A stretch of DNA of 64,000 nucleotides from Entonaema liquescens (taxonomy: Eukaryota > Ascomycota > Sordariomycetes > Xylariales > Xylariaceae): the NCBI GenBank assembly GCA_902805475.1, contig CADCSX010000003.1, positions 248,001 to 312,000 on the forward strand, written 5' to 3'. The notes beneath the pieces were generated by a model. It searched no databases. It had not been told where the DNA came from and worked only from the letters and a program-made list of their open reading frames with translations. Below, one piece after another: positions 1 to 11,514 of this stretch. The stretch's first letter is position 1; each line of letters begins with the position of its first letter. Position numbers and translations under genes: made by a program.

Positions 1-3000
1 GCAAAGGGTGAAGCCTCACTATGATCGAGGCTATTGTTTGCAAACCCAACCGTAGCATCAGACATCAGACGTCTTAACATATCGGGTCAAACGAAACAAC
101 TCGGATCGTAAGAATAACCTAATCCTCACGGCTCAGCACAGTGCCTAGCGGATCGAGATACATATATTCCAGCAACTCACATAAGCCCAAGGGACCCCCC
201 CTTACGAGTTAGCGTTGCGTACTTGGTACTAGCGCTGTTACCCCTGAATCGTGGACCATCAGAAGGCGTCACGCGTTCCCGTCGGTATTGTACCTTGCAG
301 AAAAGATACATTCCTGCGTAGCGTATCTGCGTATGCATCCCCCAAATGCTCTACCCTCCTCCACAAACGCGCTTGGGCGATTTTATCCATGTTACCTTGC
401 GGGAAACAGGTTATTGGTCTCAGCCTTCAACGTGACAGACGGGGAGAAATTCTGAATTCTTACAGGAAGATCCATGAAGGTGGTGTCGCCAAAGCTTGGT
501 GAATGTGCGCACCAACGTGAAATATGTCATCGAGCACATTTTCAATTAATTCTATAATCATACACGCGTGGGCTCAGGAGCGCGTACAATCTGTTACTAA
601 GTGCATTCCACCCTTTTTAGGTATCGAGCCACAGGTCGCATAAAGGAGAATGCGACCAGTAACTCGACTTCTACTTTCGTCCAGCCGATCATGCACCGTG
701 CACGCGGGCGTCTATCAGGCTGACCCTCTCCCGATTGGTCGGTTTGACGTCCTTGGCCTAGACCGATTTTTAAGGCTTCGGCCGGTATCCTTTACGTTCC
801 CTTAGGTAGCATAGGTACAGAGTACAAAATCAGCCAATCTTTAACAAATCTTCGGTCATCCGGCAGTGGACGGGGCTAAGATACGCGTACGTACAAAGAA
901 AGGGACCCAAGGTACGAAGACAGTACTATCCACGCTTGCTGGCCTGAGCATAGTGGTTATTTCATAAGGTCGTATCGTAAGCCAAGGCTTCGAGCGTAAA
1001 TAGACGCATCTAGAGATCGTATTACAGATCGTATAAGAGATCGACCAGCACCATAGTATGAATACACCAGGCTATATAAGTATTTAGCGTATCTCACCCG
1101 CTTTCTTTCATCCTCGTGACAGGGTCCAAATGCACACCTACAGGCACCAAACGATAGCGGATAGGCTACCCAGAAGGGATACTGAAGAGGATGCTAGAGT
1201 GCTCCTATTTTAATGCCAGCACGGCGCCGAGCAGTCCGTCCAACACCCAACTTGCACTGCATAGTACGGTAAGATACATACTCTTAAGACTCGCAACCCT
1301 CATGCAACAACCCGTAGGCCTATCTGGTCCCCAGGTTATGCATAAAGTCGATATTCGGTTTCGCTTTATCAGCCAATGGCTTCACAGCACAGTCTACATC
1401 ACCTCCTGCTTCTAAGCGCATGAAAGATGGCTCTCATAGTTGCCGCGCCCAGGGGTTTTCTTCACGCCATGCAACTCCGCACAGACCTACGTTTGCATTA
1501 TCGTAGCTGCAGCTTACTGCCCGAGGAACGCCTTTTACAGCGCTCCAGCCAAGATTGAATTCATGGTCGAATTGATATCTGACCACTGTTAGCTAGCTCT
1601 CATTTCCTCCATACGGGCTACGGCATGGGACGATATGATTTGTTACGTCGTATGCAGACTCGTGCTATTGTAGGGTTATCGGCCCATTTTCGTTAGACAA
1701 GTGTATATATCGTATGGAATCCGCGCATACTGGTTAAAAAGTTCTAGAAAATCGCTCGGATTTTTCGAAGAGCCAATTGCTCACGATCCCGGTTCATGGC
1801 CTCAGCTTCCCGCCTCACGGACAAGGTAGGCCTGTAGAGTGTAGATACGCATCCCCGCTTAGGCTACTCTATTAAGAGAATCGTTGTCATGGACCACTCT
1901 CGAAACGGCAAAACGGACAAGGCCCTCGTCATGCGTTTTATCGCACCTTGCCTATTCCAGGTTTACATGGCGTCTCAAACGATGCTTTCCGATCGTTTCT
2001 CCCTCGCTACGCGGCCACCGCTCGAACTGTGCCTTTTGACTGCGTTGAAACCAAGATGTTGCAACCGTATCCACACGGAAGCAAACTGAAGCTTCTACGA
2101 AGCGGCAAGGGTCTGGTGCCTGACGTTGACATCATATTTCTCATGTCGTCTGAAGTATCTTGGTGGCGTCGGCGAATTCAAGACTCCCGGTAAGTTACCG
2201 TGGTCAACAAGGGTTTCTAAGTGGGTATATCACCCGTTCACGACCGCTTAAACCACCCCATCTTTTGACTACTTTTAACCATCGTGTACGACTCCAGCCT
2301 TATGAGGCACAATATATTAGCCTCTCACGGTTCATGCCAGCACCACCGTGAACAATTCGATGCATCTAGTCTCTCGGATCTAGCCCTGATAAGAGCGAGC
2401 TAAGAATGCCCGGGGTTAAGTCCCATGGGCTTGAAACTATCAGTGGATACCAGACATCGTCGACCTAGTAGACTATCCCGCAGTCGATGCGCATATTCTA
2501 TTCTTGGCACATCCTGTTTACGATGAGGCTCCGCTTCCCTGTCAGCACCTAAATATTTAAATCTCAATCCCAGTAGCTATATAGGTACCCAGACAGTTAT
2601 AAGTAAAGGATAACTCCAGATAAGTATTCGTGCTGTTGCTAATGTAACGTTAGATAATAAAGCAGCAATCTTCGTGTTCGTGATACAGGCAATATTGCAT
2701 GAAGGGATCTCTATTCTCATATACAACTCTATTAGAAGGATAGTCACAGTAAGTTTCGAAACACTGTTTTATCATAGCCTAAGACTAAAGCAGAGCATAA
2801 AGTATTATGACAGTGACATCAATGACACTGGCACTACCTACATAGTATGATATTACGATTCGCATCTTGCATTGACCAGATAGATAGGTATATACCGCAG
2901 ACTTCAGCACCCTCCAACAATCTCAATGTATAGACGTGTCCATCTCGTGCCTTGGGGTTTTAAAAATTCATCTTTGCGAGAAGAGGATTAGCTTATGTTC

Positions 3001-3671
3001 AGAATATTGAATAAGATGCTCCTTCTAGTCGTCAAGAGTAGCACATGACCAGCAAGTACGATGAAGAAGTCAAAAGCTCAGAGGTAGAGTAAACTATCTT
3101 CTATTGTGGTTTCAATACAGTCGTATTCAGACTTTGTAGCAGAACGGAAGATAATTCGGTGAGTTCGAACATCCTTCGTTCATGTACTCAAACTTTGATA
3201 TCAAAAAAATGCAACCGATGTCACCATATACCTAAGCCTAGCAAGTGGCGCGAGAACTACCAACGGCCACTATTCTGACTATAGTGTGAAGGTGTATTTA
3301 ATCTCTTCAAGTCAGCGTGGTTACAAGAACGCTAAGTATAAGTTCTTGGACAGTATTCTACTTGTTTTATATTAAGCTTTTGTGATTTTACGGATGGAAT
3401 ATAAGGTGAAGGAGCCCATATAGATAGACGTAGTGTTGACATTTGGATAGTTAACACATTATTAAGGCTAACAAGTCCTCGATTTTCGGTCTTTCACTTA
3501 TACTGAACGCAATATAGGCCTGTAAGAGTATTACAATATTCGCTATAATTAGAGGACCTTTATTGTGGTGTCAGCTCTGTTAGTAGCTGTCGTGGAACGA
3601 CTGAAACATCAGTTCACATCCTCGATAGATGTTCTGTGTAACTAAGAAGGAGGAGCAAATCTACATGTCTT
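1..3671. other. Gene-free stretch
   Basis: No reading frame here looks like a conserved protein. The longest frames are under 90 codons, overlap each other in different frames (for example around 1889-2193) and lack family motifs. The first ~2.5 kb has an even base composition with almost no long A/T tracts; from about 2540 to 3660 the sequence becomes more AT-rich, as in ordinary fungal intergenic DNA. It may be old decayed repeat DNA, but no terminal repeats were seen. Confidence 0.5.
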
Positions 3672-4854
3672 TCATAGTTCCTTCATAACCTCGGCCACCG
3701 CTTTCGCGGCTACCCGCTTGCGTTGCTCTTCCGGCAGCCCGGCGCTCGTATCGCGCACAGCCTGTAGCTTGACCATCATACGCTCTATCTTCTTGATGTC
3801 TTCATCATTCACGTCTTCCCCGTCGTCCTTCTTGCCGGAGTCCGTGCTCGGCTCACCATTCAGGAAATCCTCGTCTTCTTTCCCGGAATTCCATATTGCT
3901 TGTTTGAGACCGGCAAAGTCCTCGCGGTCGAACCCGAAATCGAGGTTTTCCGGATCAAGATCAGGCCCATCTTGGTCTTTATTGCTATCGTCCTTTCCTG
4001 CGCTTAGTTCTGCTTCAAAGTCTTCAAAATCAGACCCAAGGTCATCGGCAGAGATTTGAGCCCAGTCATTCGACTCTAATGCTTCCAGAGCACGGGGAAT
4101 GCCGATTTTTTCTGCGCGCTAGTTAGTCTCGAATCATCGATCCTCAAGCCTTCCGGAAATGGTGCTGTAAAGTCGAAACGTACCGCCGAATTCGTTCCGC
4201 GTTACCACAGATTGACTCTTGACCTGTACGAACTCCAAGCCCCACTCAGCGCAACAGTCCTCCCACTCATCGACGTCGTCTATTTCTCCAACGCCCAAGC
4301 ACAAACCAACTCCGTCCCAGGACCAGCCGCCAAGCCCATCTTTAACGACCTTACCTACATTTTGGATGAGTTCTCGCGCAGCCTTGGTCTCATCCGCCTG
4401 TGACTTGACTGGTAGCGAAAATACTACAACGACACCGCCGAGAACTTCAAGAACCTCTTTGGCCTCGGGTGATAAGAACGAACCTGCCCATTCTGATGGT
4501 GATGATATGAGATCTAACCATATGGGGACTTCGGCTGTGTAGTATGCCGTCTTTAAAGAGAGATTATGTGATGAACCGGCTAGTGACGTAGATGTCTGCT
4601 CTGGATGGGTACCAGTAAGATCTAGTCGAAGGTTAGTTTTTGATATCGCGGGCGTTTGAAAGGTGGGGAGCGATGAGCTAAGGCTAAGTTGCTACAGCTC
4701 TCACGATGTGTTATACAAGTCTAAAAGGGGTAATAATTGATATGAAATATTTAGAGTATGTTTCTATGAATTTACCTTTGATTACCCTGGTCAAGTGGTG
4801 AGTCGAATCTGTCAAGGAGACGGCTAATATGCGACGGGGATTTGAGATATCCAT
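3672..4854 (-). CDS. Alpha/gamma-adaptin-binding protein p34 (Irc6/AAGAB family)
   Basis: Three exons: 4776-4854, 4184-4621 and 3672-4111, giving 318 aa. The introns (4622-4775 and 4112-4183) have GTAAAT..TAG and GTACGT..CAG borders and keep phase. The N-terminus contains NPRRILAVSL (about residues 5-14), the small-GTPase-like half typical of Irc6/p34. The middle is acidic, and the C-terminus ends EEQRKRVAAKAVAEVMKEL, the family's characteristic helical tail. Family members bind clathrin adaptors AP-1/AP-2 and act in vesicle traffic and adaptor assembly; that role is inferred from family. The gene is divergent from the cupin gene across about 380 bases. The start was chosen because the ATG at 4854 directly precedes the conserved NPRR motif. 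Confidence 0.88.
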
Positions 4855-5234
4855 ATTAGAAATGACACGAGGTGATATAATGAATCGGAATGATGCTTAT
4901 TCGGTTGACGATTTATTGATGGTTAATTGGATGCTAACGTATAAAGAGAGGTACCTGGGATGAACCGAGAGAACCCCGCCATCCCACTAATGCATGATAC
5001 CGCAACCCACATTGATTCCATGAATGTTATCATCATGACTAAGCTACACTTATCCGGTACGTAGAGGTAGAGTTGTATATAAGTATAAGTATACAAGTAC
5101 CTATTGATGTAGGACAGCATCGAAGAGACATGTACATAACATGTAACCTGCAACGTCAGTGGCTTTACTATTTCGCATACAAACTTCGTAGATTTAATAT
5201 TGTTTGGGTTTCACCAACTTTCAACTCCACCATC
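4855..5234. promoter_or_regulatory. Divergent intergenic region between p34 and cupin genes
   Basis: 380 bases separate two divergently transcribed starts and so must hold both 5' untranslated regions and promoters. I see no clear TATA box or named operator. A tract of alternating TATA/GTATA sequence lies around 5073-5100. Confidence 0.4.
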
Positions 5235-5645
5235 ATGTCTCACCCCGAACCCTCTCAACCGGTTCATGCCATCAAGGCTTCTCGAATTCAACCGTCAGGA
5301 GCGCAGACGGAGGGAATGATTCGTTCCAATGCGATAGTTGATAAATGCAATGGTATCTGCGCCACTAGTATGCTCGCAAAACCGCATACGGCTTCTGCAA
5401 TCCATCATCACGGGGAACAAGACACCATAGTCTACGCCGTTAAGGGACGTGGCACCGTCGTTAGTGAGGGAGGAACGAAAAGGGTAGACTTGGAACCTGG
5501 AGACTTTGCTCTTATCCCCGCGTACATGGAGCATCAAGAGGTTAACGACAGCGACGAGGACATCATCTGGACCATCGTACGCAGCGGGAGAATCCCAGAC
5601 GTAGTAAATCTTACCGACTGGAACGGAGAACCCGTCCGAGTATAA
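5235..5645 (+). CDS. Cupin_2 domain protein
   Basis: Intronless, 136 aa. The frame stays open upstream to 5073, but the ATG at 5235 (context CATCATGTC) gives the compact single-domain length. The conserved cupin core is present: an HxH-like metal motif HHHGEQDTIVYAVKGRG around residues 56-70, then a PGDFALIPAYMEHQ segment around residues 90-103 that supplies the last metal-binding His. This is a small cytosolic beta-barrel protein. Cupins of this kind bind a metal and may be dioxygenases, isomerases or binding proteins, and the sequence does not show which. Confidence 0.8.
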   Translation: MSHPEPSQPVHAIKASRIQPSGAQTEGMIRSNAIVDKCNGICATSMLAKPHTASAIHHHGEQDTIVYAVKGRGTVVSEGGTKRVDLEPGDFALIPAYMEHQEVNDSDEDIIWTIVRSGRIPDVVNLTDWNGEPVRV

Positions 5646-5834
5646 ATCCTAAGAACGGATTTGAAGAAGCATGCGACTAGCCGCAAGTCATATATAAGCA
5701 AAAACCCAATGCTTATCCATTTATTGTGTATATATGCGACCGAGATAAACACGCCACGTCAACTAACATTCGCTCAACCCCTTTAACTCCATTATCTGGT
5801 TTCCTTTAAAACGTCTCTCGTCTAATGTCTTCTC

Positions 5835-6275
5835 TCAGCCCCTTCCGCCGTTGTAATCAGCGCCACCGGCTCTCCGCAACCTAGCCACGATATCCTCCTC
5901 GTTGAGATCGCCGAGCTCGCGAGCGTCGATCTGAACGCTGTGGTGGCTCAGCACCCTCTTGACGCTGCCGCTCTCGATAGACACCCGCGCCTTGCGCATC
6001 ACCTTGACGTTCTCTCCGATCCACACGATGAGCACGAACTTGACACGCTTGCTCTCCGAGTCGTTGTTGTATTCGATACGCACGTAGGCGTAGTTCACCT
6101 GCGAGTCGTCCAGCTTCGACACCACCTCCGATAATCCCCCGTTGCCGGTTCCCGAGAGCACCAACTTGTCGCCTACGGCGCTCGCGTATGAGAGCAGCAG
6201 CCAGTTCGTTGCGTCCTTGTCTGAGCGTACAGCATCGTATGCCGCTAGAATGTCGGGAGAGTCGACGCCAGACAT
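5835..6275 (-). CDS. Coactosin-like actin-binding protein (ADF-H domain)
   Basis: Intronless, 146 aa, made of one ADF-homology domain. Diagnostic segments are NWLLLSYASAVGDKLVLSGTG, VRIEYNNDSESKRVKFVLIV, WIGENVKVMRKARVSIESG and the C-terminal ADYNGGRG. Coactosins bind F-actin without strong severing and counter capping at filament ends; in fungi they act in the cytoplasm at cortical actin. The length and C-terminus match the usual fungal coactosin. It lies downstream of the cupin gene in convergent orientation, with only about 190 bases between the two stops. Confidence 0.92.
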   Translation of the reverse strand: MSGVDSPDILAAYDAVRSDKDATNWLLLSYASAVGDKLVLSGTGNGGLSEVVSKLDDSQVNYAYVRIEYNNDSESKRVKFVLIVWIGENVKVMRKARVSIESGSVKRVLSHHSVQIDARELGDLNEEDIVARLRRAGGADYNGGRG

Positions 6276-6421
6276 TTTGCGTGTTAGGGGGGAAGGGTTT
6301 CGGAGTAGGAGGGTAGACGTTTTAAGAGAAGTTGGCTCGTTACTATAACATATGGGATTGGTGAATTCGATCGGGTTGGTTTTCGTTTTTTGGGAATTTT
6401 CGAATACCTTGTTGATGAGTT

Positions 6422-6468
6422 GCTTATGGCTTATTGCTTATTGCTTATTGCGTATTGGGTATTGCGTA
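6422..6468. repeat. 7-bp tandem repeat (GCTTATT, degrading to GCGTATT)
   Basis: Three perfect units of GCTTATT are followed by two diverged units (GCGTATT, GGTATTGCG). Confidence 0.85.
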
Positions 6469-6511
6469 CTCGGATGAGGAAAGATGTGCCCCCTGGCCGC
6501 TTGTTTTCGCC

Positions 6512-6537
6512 AATGGCGAATGGCGAATGGCGAATGG
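6512..6537. repeat. 7-bp tandem repeat (AATGGCG)
   Basis: About 3.5 perfect copies of AATGGCG. It is unrelated in sequence to the GCTTATT repeat 45 bases upstream. Confidence 0.85.
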
Positions 6538-6836
6538 AGATAAATGTTTAGCGCAGTGTTCAAACGGCCCGTCGGATTTATTGTCAGCTGTCCACGAAAA
6601 GGGCTTGACCCAGTTCTTAGCCCCTATTTCGACAGCACCACTTATTACAACCTAGGTAGGTACATACTACATAGTCAACGTGGATACATATCATATTTAT
6701 TACAGTCGCTTTTATAATTTAAAAGATTTAATGGAATACGTAGGTACCTGAATATATCTAAAGTGCTTGGTATACTACTTAACTTGTACTCATTGTCACT
6801 ATAGCTCGCAATATATTGCCTATTGCCGTGGCTAGA

Positions 6837-7784
6837 TCAGCCAGGGTGAGTCAACTTTATTCCGACATACGAGGCCCATTCGAAATACCAATCGAGGTGA
6901 TTAGAAAGATAATACCGAAAGGGGTTGACTCGCCAATGGGGTTCATCTGGAAAATCGCCTCTAGATAGGGCTTGAGCTGCGCTGAGACAATCTCTGAACC
7001 GGAAACGGCGGACGATATCCGATTGCAAAGCAATTCGCAACCCTTGTTCCGCGGCTGGGTTTGATAAGTTCCAACAAATAGCTTCTATATCTTGAGATGC
7101 CTCCAACTCAAGGTTCTCGGCGAGTCTCGTTTCTCTCTGGGTCAATCGACTGACTAGCTTCAGCCAGGGAATTGTGAGTTGGAGTTTGTCATGGTCAAAT
7201 TTAACACCGTCCATGTATGGGAGGTCGAAAAACAAGGCAGAGTGAACGATAAAGGGCCTGGGGAATCCACGCTCCGTTACTCGAGTTAAATAAAGCTCCA
7301 TGGTCTTTTGCCACATGTTTTTACTCATCATTTCCAATGGCCAACGGCGCCTACAGCATCCGAACCGTATACTTGTTTCCTCCCTCAACCTATTGACTCT
7401 AGGCCCTAAGTAAATAGTGTGTGAAGGGGCGTACGAGAAAGTGACCTCCTTATTGTCTTCCGAAAATGAGCTAAAATATAGGTTTAAGTCAAGCCTTGGA
7501 TATTCGTCTTCGTCGAATCCATACGAGCGGCCACCATAGCGGACTCCCGCGAATTCATCTAAAAATATCGTAAAGCGAGCCTGGGTGACGAATCGCTTCG
7601 TCAAGGCAAGATCCGCAGCATCCTTCAAATTTCGACACACCAAGCGATACGTCATGGCCTTTCGGAAGTACCGAGGCTCTAGGCTGTCGATTATCATGGC
7701 CTGAATCTCAAGAGGTAGGGTATCAAGCCGGGGAGCTTCGCGTTTCCCCTCATACTCGATGGAGTTGATCTCCCGCGTCGCCAT
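6837..7784 (-). CDS. F-box-like domain protein, function unknown
   Basis: Intronless, 315 aa. Residues about 19-60 (LDTLPLEIQAMIIDSL, then YRLVCRNLKDAADLAL) fit a degenerate F-box: leading L-P-x-E-I and the V-C-R-x-L turn. The rest shows no recognisable repeat or catalytic motif, is rich in aromatic and charged residues, and has no signal peptide or membrane segment. Filamentous fungi carry many such F-box orphans, presumed substrate adaptors of SCF ubiquitin ligases. That role is inference here and the substrate is unknown. Confidence 0.65.
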   Translation of the reverse strand: MATREINSIEYEGKREAPRLDTLPLEIQAMIIDSLEPRYFRKAMTYRLVCRNLKDAADLALTKRFVTQARFTIFLDEFAGVRYGGRSYGFDEDEYPRLDLNLYFSSFSEDNKEVTFSYAPSHTIYLGPRVNRLREETSIRFGCCRRRWPLEMMSKNMWQKTMELYLTRVTERGFPRPFIVHSALFFDLPYMDGVKFDHDKLQLTIPWLKLVSRLTQRETRLAENLELEASQDIEAICWNLSNPAAEQGLRIALQSDIVRRFRFRDCLSAAQALSRGDFPDEPHWRVNPFRYYLSNHLDWYFEWASYVGIKLTHPG

Positions 7785-8821
7785 TGAGCTTAGCTAAGAG
7801 GTAGAGCCGAGGGTGAGGGTGTACTGAATTGATAAAGTGGCTTGTTGGTTAGCTAATAAATAACTCAAGTCCCACGCAGCGTATTGCACTAGGTTTAACG
7901 TATTGGGAGAGGTAAAAATGGTAAAAATAGTAATAGAATGGGTTCGGTGATGATGAAAGGATGTCCTTGGAGGTTTCTATTCACTATCTATCTACCCAGG
8001 AGGTATTGGGGAATATAACTACAGATATGTACATAGTTTACAGCTGTTGTTTCTGCTAGTATAGGTTCAATGATTTTGTTTTGAATCTGCGGTTTAGAAT
8101 AGAGGGTCACGATTCCATATGACAAATCTAGAACAAAGGATACATATAATATGTATTGGATAGCTACAATATTATATAAGTTAACTAGAGTAGTTTGGCG
8201 AGTAAAGAAGTTGTTTCCCTCCTGTTTAGGTACACCTCGTCGTGGTGGGACACGTATTGTAAATATTCACGTAGCTAAGCGACAATATCGTAAACAAATT
8301 TAAGCAAATTTGAAAAAGAAAAAAAGGTCGAAAATTGAATGATAAAAAGTTGGTCAAAATGGCAAAATGGTCAGTCATATGGCAGTTGCTAATTTGCTAA
8401 ATAGTCCAAACATTTTTCCCTTAGATAGATTCGAACCCTTATATGGCAAGTAGATTTGAGAACCCCCCCACTCGACTAAATGGCAATAGATGGCTGATTA
8501 GATGGTGACAGTTGGTTTGATTTTTAGATATATAAGGTACTCGTTGGTGCCTGTGCACCTATTGTATAAGTACCTGGGTTGCCTAGACGACCTGATGCTG
8601 CCGTGGCCGTACATGTAAACCACCATAAACTTGAGTGCAAACTCCAGCGAATGGATGGAGTGCTTTATGTAAATAATCCGTCACGCCTGCTGAAGTAACT
8701 ATTATGCACGTGAAGCCTTTGCAACTTGAGCATATATAAGAAATTGGATACCTCATTTTACTACCTAACCTAGCATTGCCAACATGTTTAAACCCCAGAT
8801 ATATGACTGGCAACCTCAGGC
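7785..8821. other. Intergenic stretch containing a tRNA-like remnant
   Basis: AT-rich, with A-tracts near 8310-8335. The only structured item is the degenerate tRNA-Gly-like sequence at 8418-8487. No coding potential is seen. Confidence 0.5.
8418..8487 (-). other. Degenerate tRNA-Gly(GCC)-like sequence (pseudo-tRNA)
   Basis: On the minus strand the sequence reads a D-arm-like TTAGTCGAGTGG (A-box-like), then an anticodon-loop-like CTTGCCAT, then GGGTTCGAATC (a near-perfect B box and T-loop). The order and content match fungal tRNA-Gly(GCC), but the acceptor, anticodon and T stems pair poorly. It is therefore a decayed tRNA or tRNA-derived repeat, not a working gene. Confidence 0.35.
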
Positions 8822-11514
8822 TTAAAGATGAAATGTAGGATCAGAGATCTCGTGCCTGCCGCTCCCGACTAATAGGGTGCGCTTTTCGCCAGGCAGTACT
8901 ACTTCCGCGTTGCTGTTAGGTGGCACCTCTAACACAAGATGGAATCCAGCTTCGTCGACCTTCCAGTCCGTTGATATCCTACCGTAGGGGCTTAAATAAC
9001 TGGATTTGGCCCAATTTATGCCTCCACCCGGCTCTATTTTGACTTTAGCTGTCTTCCAACCTGGCTCTGCAGGCGCCAAGCCGCCAATGACTTGATGTAT
9101 CCAATTTGCTACCGAACCAAACGAGTAATGATTGAACGACAGCATCTCACCGGGGTTGAGCGAGCCGTCGGGAAGAAGACTGTCCCACCGTTCCCAGGTT
9201 GTCGTCGCGTTCATCTTGACCTGGTACAACCAAGAAGGGACAGTTGTTTGGCCAAGCATCTTGTAGAAGGTATCGGTAAGGTTGTATTTAGTCAAAACAA
9301 GGCCAAGTAAGTGCGTCCCTGCAAACCCCGTCCCCACGAGATGGTCGTTATCTTCGATAATCTTTTTCAATCGGCCAGCGGCTGCGTTTTCTTGAGCTTC
9401 TGATTCGAATATATCAAAGTATAACGGCAATGCAAGTCCCGTTTGTGTTTCGTTGGCAACGATGCCGTCGGAATCTATCCAGCTTTCCCTGAAAGCCGTC
9501 TTAAGATCTACAGCCCATTTCTCAAAGCGAGATTTATCCTCATCAAGGCCAAGCTGCGATGCTATTTCCGCGACTAGTCCAGTAACGTAGACAAGATATG
9601 CGTCAGCCACGTATAAGGGGCTCGTGGTTGCTTTCGCGGCATCGTCGGGAGGAGCTAACGGATCCAGCCAATCGCCAAACTGAAAGCTTGAACGATTCCA
9701 CAAGCCTCCAGGTTCGTTCCTAGGGATGCCTTCGTCAAGCCATGCTTTCGCTCCAATATATTGCTCTCGCAACGTATCAAGATCCCCGAAGGCGTGGTAA
9801 ATGTTGAAAGGATTAGCGACCACCGCATCGCCCCAAACTGCTGCTGCCTCTTGTGGACCAGCCGAAGGGACGGCCGGAACTACGAATGGAGGTACACCTA
9901 GAGTCGGCAACATTAGTTATCTCATGAGGTTATACTGAGAGTAGATAGAGGTGAGGCACGTAATATATGTGACTGACCTTTTACTTGTTCTGATCGAAGA
10001 TCCTTCAGCCAGCCTTTCCAAAAGCCGGACGTATCGTAAAGAAAGTTGGCTGTCGGAGCAAACGCATGGGCATCTCCAGTCCATCCGAGCCTCTCGTCTC
10101 TAGCAGAGCAGTCCGTAGGAAGGGAAACGAAATTCGATTTCATTGACCATCTCACATTCTGGTGCAGCTTGTTGATAAGCGGATCTGCGCACTCGAAAGT
10201 GCCTGTCTTCTCCATGTCTGAATGCACGACTACCGCGGTTATCGAATCGTTGTTTAGTGGAGTATCATCTTCGGGCCATCCTTCAACCATGACGTATCTA
10301 AATCCGTGGTAGGTAAAGGTCGGCTCCCAAATTTGACGTTTGCCGGAGAGTGTAAGATGATCGGTTTGGTTAGCATTCCTAAGAGGCCGAGTGGCAACTT
10401 CTCCGTCTTCGAGGACTTCGGTATGTACTAGCTTGATAGTATCTCCTTCTTTTCCTGTAACATTGACCCTAAGCCATCCTGCGAAGTTTTGCCCGAAATC
10501 AAGAATGGTCTTGCCGGTGGGACTGGTCAATATCTCCTTCAACTTAAGCTCCTCGATACGTCGGACAGGGGGCCCATCAGGAGCAGCTAATACCCCGTAA
10601 GGTGCCTCGAGCTCCTTTACTCCAATCCACTTTACAGTATCTGGAGAGAATCCGGGGGATGACCAACCGGCTTGCTCAAGCCTCGAGTCATAGACTTCCC
10701 CGTTGTAGATTTCAGAGGTAATGATTGCGCCTGTACTTGCTGCCCAGGATGTATCTGTTTTAATTCTTTTCGTTTCCCCGTTGGAGGTAACAGATAATAA
10801 CGCCATGGTACCCAGGGTGTCACCCCAATTATTGCGGCTGCCGGCTCCATATCCGAGGCGTCCAGAATACCAACCCTCGCCCACTGTTATTCCGAGGACG
10901 TTGTCCCCGGCGATTAGTAGATCTGTCACGTCGTAGGTATCGTAAACTAGACGATTATGGTAGGATTGCCATCCGGGAGCAAGGACGGCAGTGCCGACCC
11001 TCTTGCCATTGATATACGCTTCGTATATGCCGTATGTCGTTATGTATAGTCGAGCTTTCTCTAAATCCCCATCCAGGGAGAATTCCTTGCGGAAGAGTAA
11101 TGGTTGATGTGGTTCATTCTCTTCTGTTTCCTTGTCTGCACTTATCATCTGGGCCCCTGCCCAATCCTCCTGGCTTAGGAGTCCAGTTTCGACATCAACG
11201 TAATCAGACCAAGGGGTCTCGGGACTGTCTCCTTCGCTATAGGCTTTAACCCGAAGTCGGGCAGACTCTGTGGAGGCTAAGGAGACGGTGGGCCAAGGTA
11301 CAAGAATTGAATCAGAGGAATTACGATGAAATAATTCAACTTCAGATAGCCCGGTATTGTTCTGATCATGTCGTGATACTTCGATTACGTATTGACTTTG
11401 CTTCCAGTTGGGAGAAAGGCCTTCAAACCGCCATGATATTCGAGGCGATACCTCTGAAATACCTAGGGCTACTCTATGATGCTCGAACGATACTTGTGAG
11501 ATTGTTACAGCCAT
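8822..11514 (-). CDS. Alpha-L-rhamnosidase, glycoside hydrolase family 78
   Basis: Two exons, 9978-11514 and 8822-9897, joined by an 80-base intron (GTCAGT..CTCTAG, branch-like AACTAAT); 870 aa. Domain order follows GH78: an N-terminal beta domain (from about residue 10), a second jelly-roll carrying the W-Y-x-G-R-L-G-Y segment, then the (alpha/alpha)6 catalytic domain. In the catalytic domain, DERLGWTGDAH (about residues 473-483) carries the conserved acidic residues. The C-terminal beta domain ends near VVLPGEKRTLL. It hydrolyses terminal alpha-L-rhamnose from plant glycosides or pectin side chains. No signal peptide is seen, so it may be intracellular and act on imported rhamnosides. No transporter or rhamnose-catabolic gene adjoins it. 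Confidence 0.92.

Larger units (their letters stand above)
6276..6836. other. Intergenic stretch with short tandem repeats
   Basis: Upstream of coactosin. It holds two 7-bp microsatellites (listed separately) and CCTAGGTAGGTAC / TAGGTACCTG motifs at 6651-6665 and 6741-6750. No gene is visible. Confidence 0.5.

Noticed and set aside
4212..4542. Two plus-strand open frames
   Set aside because: They are shadows of exon 2 of the minus-strand Irc6/p34 gene.
5073..5234. Upstream extension of the cupin frame
   Set aside because: The extension is low-complexity TATA/GTATA-rich sequence translated by chance; the ATG at 5235 gives a complete cupin.
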